DNA of 64,000 nucleotides from Verticillium longisporum (GCA_019188255.1 JAETXT010000005.1:372001-436000); one strand, 5' to 3'; positions 21,810-34,286 are shown, numbered from the stretch's first letter. Made by a program: numbers and translations. The notes: generated from the letters alone by a model not told the origin.

Positions 21810-23066
21810 TCAGCAGCAGCCCCCTCCCCGCCGTCTGCTGTTGCTGCTCAGCGTGAAGACCTCTTCCCACTCTCTCAAACCGCCCCAGTTGGTGTTCCCG
21901 CCGCGTCCCCGGCCCTTACCCTTGCGTCGCCTCATGCCCGTCTCGTCAAGTGTCGCCGCCGTCATGGAGCTCTTGATACTCGCTCCGTCACTGGCCGCCG
22001 CATTCCAGCCTCCGCCGTATCCGTCTCCGTACTGGATGCCGCTCATCGGGTCGTCCGGGTCAATGTCGCCAAGCTCAATCTTTGTGAGAATCATCCTCGC
22101 GAGCCGCGCAAAGATTTCGTCCACAGCCTCGCCTGTGAACGCGCTCGTCTCCATGACCACTGGAACACCGACCGTGCTGGCCCACCTGCTGGCGTCGTCG
22201 CTGCTGACCTCCCTCCCGTCGGGCGCCACCGTCGCGTTCTGGCCCCGACCAATCGTGCCCCCGGCCCCTAGGCTTCCCATGCCCATGCCCATGGCTGTCG
22301 ACGATGACCCCACACTGCTCGGCGTCGCGGGCATCAGCGGCTCCACGGGGTTGCCCGATGCGAGGTCGAGTTTGTTGCCGACCAGCAGCAGCGAAAGGTT
22401 CGGGCTCGCAAGCGCACGCGCGTCGTTGAGAAACGGACTCAGCCCCCGAAAGGTTGCGTGTGAGGTGATGTCGTAGACGAGGATCGCGCCGGCCGCGCCG
22501 CGGTAGTAAGAGCGCGATACCGATCGAAACCGCTCTGTGCCCGCCGTGTCCCACAACTATGTCCTAGTCAGCCTCCCGTGTGTTCGCTCCCCACATGCTA
22601 TTCCCTTTGTGTGGTTGTTGGCATCGCGCATGACCGCACCTGAAGCTTGATGCGTTTTCGCCGCGCACCTGTCCCGACTTTGATGATTTTGCTCGCAAAC
22701 TCGACGCCGATAGTCTGTGACGAGAGGATACGCCATTCGTTCTTCACGAAGCGGTGTAGGAGGCAGGATCTACAGGGTTGCGCTACCGTTAGCCAGCTGT
22801 TCTCCGTATCGTCCTTGTCGCAGCGTCACGTCGAGGAAGGGGAAAATGGCGCCGGTGAAACACTCACTTGCCCGACCCGCTCGGTCCCAGCAGGATAATC
22901 TTTGCGAGGTAATCGTACATGCTCCCCAGCTCCTGTAGTTCTCGCGCATCAGCATTTTGGCGTGCCTGTGTGTCTGTCGGGCCTTATCGCATCGCTCGCG
23001 CACCTGGTCGCCGGCCGTGCCGGTGCTCTCCTCGCTCGCTGCGCTTGATTTGCGCGGTCTCGTCAT
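21810..23066 (-). CDS. ypt4: Rab4-type (Ypt4-like) small GTPase with a long insert
   Basis: Five exons on the minus strand: 23066-23004, 22932-22868, 22769-22640 and 22556-21810 are well supported in their internal joins; the first ([13 protein letters not shown]) is inferred from an in-frame GTGCGC donor and a CTACAG acceptor. Correction on count: these are four exons. The protein has about 334 residues. G1 is GPSGSGKS, split by an intron at the Lys codon. The effector region is FVKNEW...SQTIGVEF, G3 [12 protein letters not shown]4 NKLD and G5 ETSAF. It ends in a double Cys (GGGCC) for geranylgeranylation. Between NKLD and ETSAF sits an insert of about 55 residues, rich in Ser/Gly/Met, absent from animal Rab4. 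Rab4 relatives act in early endosome recycling. The family call is firm; the first exon is less sure. Confidence 0.85.
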
Positions 23067-23561
23067 GGTGGAGTAAAGGGGTCGAGGTTGAAGCTCGGTC
23101 GGACTATCAAACAGAGTACACTAAAATGCACAGAAAGATCGGTCGCAAGAGGAGGAGGGAGGAGCGACGTTGAGGTCGCGTCGAGGTGTATGTATTGTCG
23201 CGTGCGTGGGGTGACGTTACAAAGGGCTGGTGAGTTGGACGGTTATCAGCCGTTTTGGCTCGCAGCAGCCAGGAGGGAGCACGAGCTTGGTCACCGGGAT
23301 GACGCCCGAGGAGGGTCGTTTAATTAATTTTGTGGCGCGACTCTGTATACCGGGGCGAGACTGATCTGTGGCTGGAGCTCTTTTGGTGATAAGATAAGAC
23401 CAGTATCACGACCTGGGCCGAGGCATCAGTGTCAAGCCGAGTTGAGTCTGTAAGACTGATGATCCTCGTTCCTCAACAACGTTCACTTGTCTGGCTTCAT
23501 TTCAGATATCTGCTCAATTTGCTACTCATTATTACTTTCTCTCTTTTGATAAAATAACAGA
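23067..23561. promoter_or_regulatory. Divergent promoter region of Rab4-type GTPase and SDR
   Basis: 495 bases between two divergent genes. No strong TATA box seen. The SDR start is preceded by a C/T-rich leader (TTACTTTCTCTCTTTTG). Confidence 0.45.
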
Positions 23562-24405
23562 ATGAAGATTGAAGGCCGCACGTTCCTCATCTCCGGCGGG
23601 TAGGTCCTCTGTCGCATCTCACATGCCAGTCCACATCACTAACAACCCATCCAGCGCCTCCGGCCTGGGCGCCGCAACGGCGACCGAGATTGTCAACCAC
23701 GGCGGTAACGCCGCCATTCTAGACATGAACGAGGAAGACGGCCAGGCTTTCGCCCAGTCCCTCGGCCCCTCGGCCCGCTTCTTCCCCTGCAACGTCCTCG
23801 AGACGGCGTCCGTCACGTCCGCCGTCGATGGCGCCGCCGCCTGGGCCGCGTCCGCAAAGAAGCCCTTCGGCGGCGTCATCCCCGCCGCGGGCGTCGGCCT
23901 GCCGGCCGCCATGCTCGGCCGCGACAACGAGCCGCTGTCCCTCGACGACTTTGATTTTGTCCTCGCCGTCAACCTGCGCGGCACCATCGACCTCGTGCGC
24001 CAGACGCTGCCGCACCTCGCGGCCCTGCCGGCGTCGGACCCCGACGGCGAGCGCGGCGTCGTCGTCATGGTCGCGAGCGCCGCCGCCTTTGACGGCCAGC
24101 GCGGCCAGGTCGCCTACGCCGCGAGCAAGGGCGCCGTCGTCGCCATGACGCTGCCCATGACGCGCGACCTCGCGCGGCACGGCATCCGCGTCGCCACCAT
24201 TGCGCCGAGCCTGTTCGAGTCGAGAATGACGAGCGTCCTGCCTGACAAGGTGCGCAAGAGCCTCGTGGGCGCGACAGAGTTTCCGAGACGCCCGGGCCAG
24301 CCCGAGGAGTTTGCGGCGCTCGTGAGGCATGTCGTGGAGAATGTCATGCTCAACGGGACCGTGTTGAGGCTGGACGGCGGCATGAGGATGCCGAGCAAGA
24401 TGTAG
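23562..24405 (+). CDS. Short-chain dehydrogenase, 3-hydroxyacyl-CoA dehydrogenase type 2-like
   Basis: Two exons, 23562-23599 and 23655-24405. The intron splits the Gly-rich cofactor motif, and the join restores TFLISGGASGLGAATA. The protein is 262 residues, the length of HSD17B10-type enzymes. Features seen: the TGxxxGxG-type motif (SGGASGLG), Asp in ILDMNEEDG as NAD-specificity residue, and the AAGVG element. The catalytic triad is Ser in MVASAAAF and Tyr/Lys in YAASKGA. The C-terminus is LNGTVLRLDGGMRM. Relatives oxidise 3-hydroxyacyl-CoA in beta-oxidation and branched-chain amino acid breakdown, often in mitochondria; I see no clear targeting peptide here. It converges with the 2-hydroxyacid dehydrogenase gene. 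The substrate cannot be fixed from sequence. Confidence 0.88.
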
Positions 24406-24581
24406 GAGGCCCTTTTATTGCTTGGGCAACAGCTGCCACAGTACTCAAAATCATATTGGTGGAATGTAAATTTGATGCTGTCTGAAGCACGAAAAGCAAT
24501 CACAAGATTCATAATTTATCAGGTCGAAACTATTCTGTGGCCCATCTTCTATCATCACGTCATACTGCAACATCATTATAC

Positions 24582-25773
24582 TCACGCCAGTGGATTCACG
24601 AGAACGTCACCTTCGTGCCACCTCTTGACGTTGTCAATCTGCTGGCCATACCAAGCGTTCAAGGTGCCTGGCTCGACGTATCCCATGTGAGGCGTCAGAA
24701 GGACTTGGCTGCGTCCGTCCTCACCCCACTTGGTTGTGCGCCATTCGCTATCAGTAGGCAGAGGCTCGATTCCATAGACGTCAAGTGCTGCCCCCTGAAT
24801 AGCCCCCTTCTTCAGAATGGCCAAAAGGTCGCCCTCGTGAATAAGGGGTCCGCGCGATGTGTTGATGAGGAGCGCATTCTTCTTCATGCGATCCAGGTCA
24901 TCCGCCTTGATCAGATCACGGGTACGATCCGACAAGACGAGATGCACGTTCAGGACGTCGGCTTCGCTGAAGAGCTCCTCGCGACTGACGACCTTGAACG
25001 TCTTTTCGCCGCTGGGGTCCTCAACCGGGAACCCTGCTGACTTGGCCTTCTCGTCGGCGATCTCCTGTGTGAGGTTCTGGCTCCAGGCGATGATCCTCAT
25101 GCCAAAAGCCATGCGCAAGATTTTGGCAGTCGCTACGCCGAGACGACCGAGCCCGGCCACGGCAAAGGTCTTGCCCGTGAGACCCGTGGCAAAGCCAGTC
25201 TGCCAGAGGCCAGCCTTGACGGCAGCATCATCGCGGGCGATGCCGCGGGCGAGCGCCAGCACGAGGGTGACGCAGTGTTCAGTGGTGCTGTTGGTGCCAA
25301 CCTGCGTGCCGGTCGACTTGTCAGCCGTGCCGGCAACGGGAATCGACTGCTCCTTGAAGAAGCCGAGATCAAGCGAGCTGTTGCGCAGACCAGTGGTCAG
25401 GAGCAGCTTGAGATTGGGTAGACGAGCGATGAGGTCTTTGGGAAAGGGAGTACGCTCCCTCATGGTGCCTTGCAACCCATGTCAGTTCTAGACGTGCAGT
25501 CGCTTTAGGAAGCTACGCAAGATGCCAGATGCATATGCAAGACGGGGGGGGTGGGGTGGGAGCATGTTTACAGATAACGTGAAAGGGCTCCAACCGGTGG
25601 ACGAGCGCCTCCTTCACATGCTGAGGCGTATCCGGGTGGTTCCACGGCAACAAAGTGTCCCTAAACACCGTCACATCGAAGACAGCCTTGTCGAGAGCAT
25701 CGAAATGAGACACTGACAGGCCCTGATAGTCGTCGAGGACGGCAACCCTATGGGGCGTGCTTCTTTGAGCCAT
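24582..25773 (-). CDS. D-isomer-specific 2-hydroxyacid dehydrogenase
   Basis: Two exons on the minus strand, 25773-25572 and 25468-24582. The intron (GTAAAC donor, CAAG acceptor) contains a long C run, and the join gives PFHVICTMRERTPFP in frame. The protein is 362 residues. The N-terminal catalytic part (AVLDDYQG) and the Rossmann motif (AVAGLGRLGVATAKIL) are clear. Catalytic Arg is in NTSRGP, Glu in YGIEPLP and His in LLTPHMGYVE. The family reduces 2-keto acids or oxidises D-2-hydroxy acids with NAD(P); members include glyoxylate, hydroxypyruvate and phosphoglycerate dehydrogenases. The exact substrate is not evident. The C-terminus (NPLA) is not a peroxisomal signal, so a cytosolic location is likely. 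Confidence 0.9.
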
Positions 25774-28700
25774 GGTGGGAGGGTAAGAGCAGGGGCGGTT
25801 GAGGACCCGGATGCGGCTAGAGCTTGGCGACACTATAGCGTGTAGCTGGTACAGAGTCTCCCGTGGCGCGGCGCGAGAGGAACGGGAGCGGAATGGACGT
25901 GCGATCAGGAGACAGGAATGCCACCCCGGATTCTTAGGCTACGATGGAAGAGGAAGCTCCCAAAACGAAAGGGAGCGGGTTGGGTGGGCGGCACAGGCGG
26001 GGCGGCCAGAATCGGTGATTGTCGGTCGGTCGGTCGGGGTCTGGGGTTTGTATCGGGATGTCTCGATTGTTTGAGACGGCGTGTTGCGGGCGGCGGAGGA
26101 TGCTTTGATCTGAGGCACTGATATGCTGTTTCTCGGTTATTCGCTCCGCCATTGGCTTTGCAGGTGAACGGCAATACCAGAGGGGAAGAGGGGGCACCCG
26201 GGGCCGATCTTGGTGGGTGGACCAAAATGGCTGCAATGGCTGATCATTGGCTGACTGGGGCAACCCCGCGGCTCGGTCACTGTCGGGTTTGTAGGCCCTG
26301 CCAGTCGCTCCTGCTGTTGCTGCTCCTGGTGCCGCTCCTCCCTCTGCTCAGGACCACACCGAGGGCAGTGGGCAGTAACGGCCCACCAGAAGGAGAAGAC
26401 TGGGGGCAAGCACAGCCCAAGATTGACTTGGCATGAACCGCCCACGGAAGGAAGCAGCATCGGGGCACAGACTTCAGAGGAAGGGGCCAACAACGAAGGA
26501 TGGCGCCACTTGGTCACAGAAACTCAATTGCAGGCAGGAGAGAACCTGAGAACCTGCTCTCATGGCTGCGACTGCCCTTGCACTGGCGAATCGCCGTCGT
26601 GTGTCGATCTTCTGGAAAGACGAAGGGAGCAAGAGCGCGCCAATGCCCTGGACAGATCGGCGGGAAGGAGTCAGGTGGGTGTTCAAGCAGCAATGGTCGA
26701 ATTCTGGAAGGAAACCAGGCGGGCAGACTTCGTATCGAACACTGCGCGACCCAGAGCAGATGGAGAGGATGGCGCTGACATTCATCCCAATCGCATCTCT
26801 ACCGCGCCATGAACACCCAATCTCTTGCTGATCCGCCATCCCCATACCCCATTCCATTGCTCAGGTCTGGCCCAACCACCAAGGCGCCATTACCAACTGC
26901 TATCTTCAATGCGTTCCTGCGCTCTCAGTCTGTTGGCTGGCGATGGGTGGATGAACGGGTGGCTACCTACCTGGTGCTCCATCCACGTCGCCGGAGGCCC
27001 CTCTCCACCTTCAGGCGTCCATTTTCAGCGCGCGGTTGGCGACCGAGAGCCAAGAGCTCCAGGACTCGAGGAATCCAGCACGAGAGTAGGCATCACTCGC
27101 TCGGTCCATTCGCACATGACTCCATTCCCCCCACTCTGTTTACCTACTGTGAAGCAGATAGTGGTAGACCCTGCATTGTTGCGAACAGGCAAGCCGTCAC
27201 AATGACAACCCATCACCCTCTGCCCTGTCAATGGACTCCCAAGGCGGGACAAGCCCGATCGCACCGTTCGCTGCATACAAGTTGTCTTGTCCTGCGTTGA
27301 CGCCATGAGGCGGAAAAGCTTGTCAATGACTGGGCAAGCTACCATGTACTTACACAGAATAGCAGAGCTAACCTGCGTCAACGTTACAGCAGCCACCCCG
27401 GGGCGCCAGCGCCGTCTTTTCTCCGAGCGCCTTGCCCAACCTTGGTCTTGGCCTGGCCACCCTCCCTCGCAGCAGCGGGCGCCCAGCGTCTTGACTCGTT
27501 GACCCGTGCAGATTTTGAAGCCTCGGCATCGCCCAGCACAGCAACAGACGAATACCAAGCACTTTAGCAGCGCTGAGCCAAGCCACCCGTCGGGACTCGG
27601 CACTGCTTGTACTGCCCAGCCTTTCGACGTCAGGCCATGAAATTTTCACAGCACATTTGCCGTCGATCCTACAGCGTTTCCTTGGATCCGAAGCAAGCAA
27701 GAAGCGAGCACACCTTCGTGGGAACTGATGATATCAACGATGTACGGACGAAACGGCACGTCCATGACAGTTTGAAGACCCTCGTCTTATCAGCGGAACC
27801 GCGACACTAGACTCTAGCCCCATGCACCCCAGCCTGTCGGTGTTGGAAGGTGCTCCTGATGCTCCAACCCGACAGCGACGGCGCCCTGTGTTGCCCATGT
27901 AACCATCACCAACCCCCTTGTCGTTGCAGGGGCACATCTTCCAGCGGCGTGGCCGTTTACGTACCAACAAACCTGCTCATACGACCGCAACGAAAGTTTA
28001 GGACCACTTCGCGCCCACCACATGCACCGTTGTAATTAACCCCCTCCCCGGACGCCACTAGGCAATCCTGCATATCGACAAGCCAATCGAGGCGCCCGTT
28101 TGCTTATCCTACCATGTCAGCCCTTCGACACACACCAAATCCTCCCGTCAATCATGAGACGTAGCACCTCGGTCGTTGAACCTGAGTTGGCCAGGGAAAT
28201 AAGGGAAGGTACTGGGGGAGACGGCTGTTTGTCGACTGCTGTGCAATCTTGTCTCACGCTGACTACGTGCTTATTCGCTGGCTAGTCCGATATTGACATC
28301 ACACCACAGCAATTCAACCCAACTCAGGCCACACATGCACACCACAGATTTCGCCTCTCCAAGCCTCGAGCTCGGCGGTTGTACCTTGACCTCATCACGC
28401 GACCTTGCCGTGTATGCCTGCCGAAGATGCTGCTCACGCAATCGCAGGTTTGCTGGGTCGTTCTTCGGCCTTGGCCGGCGAGGTGTAGGCGAAGCGTTCG
28501 CTCTCGGTGTTGCGGCTGCATCTGGACTGAGTCGAGCAACGAATGTGTCAAGATTTGGCAATGAACAACGCACTAAAGTCTAGCCTGCCAGCTCTTGTCA
28601 CCAATTTCGGTGTTACTCCTGCGTCGCGGTTCCATATACGAGACGATCCTATTCTCATGGGCGCTAGCTTCCATGTCAGACCCTCAGGCTTACTTAACAG

Positions 28701-30114
28701 AAATTTCTTCTGTCGGCCGAGTCCAGCAGCCAAGGGGCAAATCACCCACGCAACCCATTGTTGCGCAACCAGCATCCCCTGGTCACTGCACCGCAATAGT
28801 ACGAGGAAGAGAGGAACGGGCTGGTTTGAGCAGCCGTAAATTCTCTCATTGCAGACCTTCTCCATCGCCCAGAGTTCTGGAACTCTTTCTCGCGACTATG
28901 GTCAAAGTGCCGCAGATTGTTGATGCAAGGTTCTATGTTGGATGCCTCAATCTCTGGACCAGGAAGAAGCTGATGGCCGAGGACTTGTCAAGTACGCCGA
29001 TTCGACATGGACAAACCGCGGCTGGTGGCGCATGTTTGCGATGGTGGCTCTCGATTTAGCGTTTGGCCTGTGAGATGCGACGCTTCTCGAAGGTCTTTGT
29101 GCCTTCTTCCGCCGCTAGCGTGCTCTGGTCTCGGTGGCCACACCTGCTTGCGGCTGCATGACCCTGCCGCATTGCCGTGCCACAGCACTCTCAGCAGAAG
29201 GTCTCATTGGACACACGCCCGCCTTCCTTATCTGCGCACTACCGTCGGCGGACATGCGCTGGGACGCCCGCTGTGCCAAGGTCGATCAGAGTGCGTTCGA
29301 CACACCCTTGCGCGTCGGCCGGCACGCCCCTCGCAAGGTTGCGCCTCCAGCCGTCCATCGCTGGCTGCCGGGGCTAGCGCTCGCGACCGAAGGGGGTGGC
29401 ATGCCAGGATGGCCTTCCGCCGCCCTCGTTGTACGGATACAAGGTGATGGTGGTGGCCCGCCCGCCAGTCGCATGCCACTGGACCTTCCTGATTAGGCAC
29501 TTGCTCCTGGGATGGGCTGGAGTTGGCCAGAGGCGAAGGATAACCTTTCTAGATCTTGACCCACTCGAGTGATATCGCTCGTGTTGGGCCGTCTGGCTAG
29601 TCGCCAGTGTTTCGGAAGGTGGAACAAGTCGCATGGTGCCATGGTGCCCATTCTGCCCATTCACGGAATTGTACGCTGCGCTCATCATTTCCTACCTCGA
29701 CCCTTCGGAAGACGGCCTGGTCGTGGCGAGATTGGCCACGCCTGTCAGTCCCAACGCACCGGCCAGCATGGAGACGCCCGCTCCAGGGCACAGACGGGGT
29801 TCTTTGATTCCAGGACCGCTCTCTATCCCCAGAGTCGCGTGCGGCTGGTTCTGACCTGCCCGTCTAGGCAAGCTCGGGATCGATACCATGCGGCTCACTC
29901 ACCTCGACCTGTGATTAGGGTGGTCCCTTGACGGTCTCCGTATGGTACAACGAGCGTTGACTCGCTTCGACTCGCCTCCCCTCCCCTCCACGCGCGACTT
30001 CCCCGTGCTACTAGTCCTCTATTAAAGACGTCCTCCCCCCTCCCCCTCACTTCTGCTTCTTTGCCCAACTCGTCAACCCTCTCACCCTGCCCCTAGACCG
30101 AAGGACAGTTCATC
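25774..30114. other. 4.3 kb gene-free stretch upstream of the peptide transporter
   Basis: No ORF here resembles a protein family, and none forms a credible exon chain on either strand. A GGTC simple repeat lies near 26021-26038. The last 150 bases before 30115 are C/T-rich (CTCCCCTCCACG, CTCCCCCCTCCCCCTC) and look like the transporter leader. The stretch may be a long regulatory region, a decayed repeat or a non-coding RNA; the sequence does not decide. Confidence 0.45.
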
Positions 30115-32009
30115 ATGTCTCAAACCGCGGCCCTCGACAACGAGGCCATTGCCAAGGCCCACGTGCCCCAGGCCACCATTCAGGGTACTGAACAGGAGCT
30201 TCACAACGCCAAGGGCTCCATCGACATCACTCGTGCCGTTACCAACACGTACGATGAGGAGCCCCTCGGCAAGTACGAGGATGATCCCACCGAAGAGGAC
30301 CTTCACACGCTCCGCCGTGTCTCTGGTGGCATCCAGTGGTCCATGTACACCATCGCTTTCGCCGAGCTTTGCGAGCGATTCTCGTACTACGGATCTGCTG
30401 TCCTGTACACCAACTTTGTCAACCGTCCTCTCCCCCGGTTCGACCACCGGCGCCCCTGCCGACCCCAATGGCAGTATCATTCCTGGCGCCCTCGGCATGG
30501 GCCCCAAGGCTGCTCAGGGTATCAACCTGTTCAACCAGTTCTTCGCTTACCTGATGCCTCTGTTTGGGTATGTTGTCACCCCTTTTCTATATTCCTGAAA
30601 TGCGCATGCTAACGACGAACAGTGCCTGGTTGGCCGATGCCAAGCTTGGTCGTTACAAGACCATTCACATCGCCATCGTCGTCTCTACCATTGCGCACGT
30701 CATTCTCGTCGCTGCCGCCGCTCCCGGTGTCCTGACGTCCGGCAACAAGGGCGGTTTCGGTGCCTTCATCGTCGGTCTCCTTCTGCTCTGCACCGGTACC
30801 GGTCTTTTCAAGGCCAACATTTCTCCCCTGCTGGCTGAGCAGAACCGCGACACCCGCATGCGCGTCGAGGTCCAGAACGGCGAGCGCGTCCTCGTCGACC
30901 CCTCGATCACCAACTCGCGTGTCTTCCTGTGGTTCTACTTCGCCATCAACATTGGAGCCACCGTCGGTCAGGTCTGCATGGTCTTCGTCGAGAAGTACCA
31001 CAGCTTCTGGCTGGCGTTCTTCCTGCCCACCGTTCTCTTCCTCCTCTGCCCCCTGGTTCTTGCTCTCAACAAGAAGCACTACCACCTCACTCCTCCTACC
31101 GGCTCCGTTCTCCAGAAGTTCCTGCAGATGTTCAGCTTCGCCAAGAAGCGCTCCACTGGTGCTTTTGCCGTCAACTGGGAGGCTGCCAAGCCCTCCAACG
31201 TGCCCGTTGCTGAGCGCCCCGGCTGGATGACCTACGATGACGCCTGGGTCGACGAGGTCAAGCGTGGTCTGATGGCCTGCAAGGTCTTCCTCTTCCTGCC
31301 CATCTTCTTCCTCGCCTACAACCAGATGACTGGTAACCTCACCACCCAGGCCGGCACCATGGAGCTCCACGGCGCCCCCAACGATGTTATCCAGAACCTC
31401 AACCCCCTGTCGATCATCATCATGGTCCCCATCATGGACAAGGTCGTCTACCCTGGTCTCCGCAAGATGGGCATTGCCTTCACCCCCCTGAAGCGTATGG
31501 CCGTCGGTTTCCAGTTCGCCACCGCCTCCATGGTCGCTGCCTGCGTCATGCAGTACTTCATTTACGAGAAGTCCCCCTGCGGCTGGAACGCCAACACCTG
31601 CGCTGAGGACGGTGAGGTTGCCCCCATCAACGTCTGGGCCCAGTCTCTTCCCTACGTGCTCGTCGGTATTGCTGAGATCTTCACCAACGTCTCCTCGTAC
31701 GAGTACGCTTTCGCCAAGGCTCCCGAGAACATGAAGTCTCTCGTCATGTCCGTCAACCTGTTCATGACAGCCATCCCTGCCGCTCTCGGCCAGGCCTTCA
31801 CCCCCATCTCGGGCGACCCCTACCTCGTCTGGAACTACGCTGCCGTCTCTGGTATCTCGTTCGTCGGTGGTATCGCCTTCTGGCTCTGCTTCCGCCACCT
31901 GGACAGCCAGGAGGACAAGCTCAACATGCTCCAGAAGACCGAGTTCATCGGCACCGTTCAGCCCAACGCTCGCCACGAGCAAGAGGAGGTTGTCGAGACC
32001 AAGGTTTAA
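30115..32009 (+). CDS. PTR2: POT-family peptide transporter (PTR2), one frameshift
   Basis: Exons 30115-30567 and 30623-32009. The intron has a GTATGT donor and a CTAAC branch, and the join gives MPLFGAWLADAKLG. About 613 residues with 12 membrane segments, importing di- and tripeptides with protons at the plasma membrane. Signature seen: FAELCERFSYYG in TM1 (the ExxERF motif), then MPLFGAWLAD, FYFAINIGA and NVSSYEYAF. The first exon needs a shift. After NFVNRPLP the frame must drop one base in the C run 30432-30436 to continue PGSTTGAPADPNG. As written, translation ends early in a wrong frame. Either a real insertion or a homopolymer error; everything else is intact. The N-terminal hydrophilic tail has an acidic stretch common in fungal PTR2. 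Confidence 0.85.
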
Positions 32010-32810
32010 TTACGCACTGTTTTCGGTTGTTGTCTAGACGATTGCATGAGAGGTCGAGGCCGCCTGGTGTTCACGTACTTTTATATGATATCCCAGTAAT
32101 GCCAGGAAGGATGGGCAGCTCGAGTGTGCCATGGAAACGAGTATGTAGTAATGCGACATGAGAGAGAGATTCATCGCTATTTATGTCCCAACGCTGTGAT
32201 TACAGTGCCGTGTCTGCGAACCGCTTGACAATCTTCGCATAGCTCGCAACCAAATATACCACATGTCGTCGAACGTAGGTTGGACGGCGACCACCCCTGC
32301 GAGATCGCTCAGCCGCATCGCCAAGGCTCGCAGAAGGTGGAGCTCCAGTGCCGATACTCGGAACGCCTTCAATGCTAGCCCGACAGATGCAGTTAGATGA
32401 TCCCGGCGATGCGGTCGTTGTACTTTTTGACAATCCCTTCCCGCTTTTCCTTTTGCTCTAGGCACATTATCCAGCTCCGAAAGGGGCCGTTGCTCGCATG
32501 GTACGCGAGGTGTGTTACTGCGGATCCCTTCTCGCGGATGTTGCCGCGGCGAGGTTCTATGTCCTAGACTCACCCGTCACTGCGCTTCTCTCCTCTTCTC
32601 CGAGAGAGCTCCGGAAGGACCACGCTGGTTTGCTCGAGGCGGATGAAGAATGAGAAAAATTCACGCGGCAGGTTACGGGCAGTTATGGGAATTGTAGCGT
32701 CAGCAGAGAGGGTCGAGCCCGCAGGTTGTCAGGGATGCGTGTCGCAGTGCGACGCCGTTATGAACATGTTGGTGGGTATTCTATGTCCACTCCTCCTCCA
32801 GATAGACAGA
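32010..32810. other. Convergent 3' region, no gene seen
   Basis: Between the peptide transporter and the monooxygenase. Only short unsupported ORFs. Confidence 0.5.
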
Positions 32811-34286
32811 CTAGACGCTCTTCACCTTGCCCCCATCGTAGCGGATCCCCGTCGTCACGTCACCGAACCACAGCGCCGCCTTGTCCTTGACGATGTTCTT
32901 CCTGCCATACCAAGGCCCCCTTTCCATGGACATGGGCAGCCTGTTCCTGGCCACGGCGAAATAGTTGCTCTTCATGTCCATGACGGGCAGCTTGGGCGCG
33001 GCCTTTCGCTCGGCAGCGTCGAGGTCGACGACGGGCGTCGCGCGCTCGGCGCCGGCGGCGCGCATGTGGCCGTAGACGCGCAGGGCGATGCTCGTGACGG
33101 CGTCGGCGCCGGGCGTCCAGGTGCCGGCGACGTAGCCCATGACGGCGGCGGCGTTGGGCACGCCCTCGAGCATGCAGCCGCGCCAGGCGTAGCAGTCGGC
33201 GAGGTCGACGTCGGCGCCGTCGACGCGCAGCGCCATGCCGCCGAGGAGTTCCATGTGCAGGCCCGTCGCCGTCACGAGCACGTCGGCCGGCAGGTGGCGG
33301 CCGGTGCGCGTGCGGGCGCCGTCGGCGACGACGGCGTCGGTGTGGTCGGTGACGATTTCCGCGTTGGGCCGGTGCAGCGCGCGGAAGACGTCGCCGTCGG
33401 GGCTGATGCAGAGGCGCTGCTCCCACGGCTTGTAGGACGGGTTGAAGTGCACGTCGACGGGATAGCCCGGCGGCAGCTGGCGCGTGGCCTCCTTGGCGAG
33501 GAAGCTGCGGGCGGCCGAGGGAAAGGTCAGGAGGAAGCCGACGAAGAGGACCTCGAGGAGGAGGTCCTTGGCGGCGGCGAGGCGGTGGGCGAGCCAGAGC
33601 GGCAACAGGCGGCGCAGCAAGGCGTCGAGGGGGCTCGCGCTCGGCAGCGCAAAGACGTACGACGGGCTGCGCTGCAGGACGGTGACGGACGCCGCCGTCT
33701 CGGCCATGGTCGGGAACAGGGTCCAGGTGGTGGCGCCGGAGCCGACGATGACGACGTTTTTGCCGGCGTAGTCGAGGTCCTGGGGCCACCACTGCGGGTG
33801 GGCGACGGTGCCCGCAAAGTCGTCGAGGCCCGGGATGGCGGCCTTGAAGGCGCGGTCGTACGAGTAGTAGCCGGTGCAGAGCAGCATGAAGGCGGCGCGG
33901 AAGCGCTTTCGCGCGCCGCCGTGGTCGACCTCGACGGTCCACCGCGCCGTCGCCGAGTCCCAGTCGGCGGAGAGGATGCGGTGGCCGAAGCGAATGTGCT
34001 TGTCGATGCCGTGGGTGCGCACGGCGTCCTCGACGTACTCGATGAGGCGCTCGCCCTAGATGATATTGCGCTCGTGCGTCCACGGGTGCCAGTTGAAGCC
34101 AAAGTTGGTCATGGCGGCATCGCAGCGGAACCCGGGGTACTTCCAGAAGGACCACGTGCCGCCGAGAATGTCGCGGCCTTCGAGCACCGCGAGGGACGCA
34201 TTCGGCAGCTCCGTGCGCACGCGGTACGCCGCGTTGATGCCCGAGAGGCCGGCGCCGAGGATGAGCACGTCGAGCTCTTCGGCCAT
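32811..34286 (-). CDS. Flavin monooxygenase of Baeyer-Villiger type, with an in-frame TAG
   Basis: One uninterrupted frame of 492 codons except for a TAG at 34056-34058. FAD motif: LILGAGLSGINAAYR near the N-terminus, then GGTWSFWKYPG. The Baeyer-Villiger fingerprint FxGxxxHxxxW is seen as FAGTVAHPQWW. The second Rossmann motif is VVIVGSGATTWT, and ATGLH precedes the C-terminal part. Such enzymes insert oxygen into ketones or oxidise soft nucleophiles using NADPH and FAD, often in secondary metabolism or degradation. The stop falls after HERNII and before GERLIEYVED, inside the N-terminal domain. A CAG (Gln) to TAG change is the simplest origin, but this is inference. With it the gene makes only 76 residues. 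The flanks are highly GC-rich. Confidence 0.82.
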
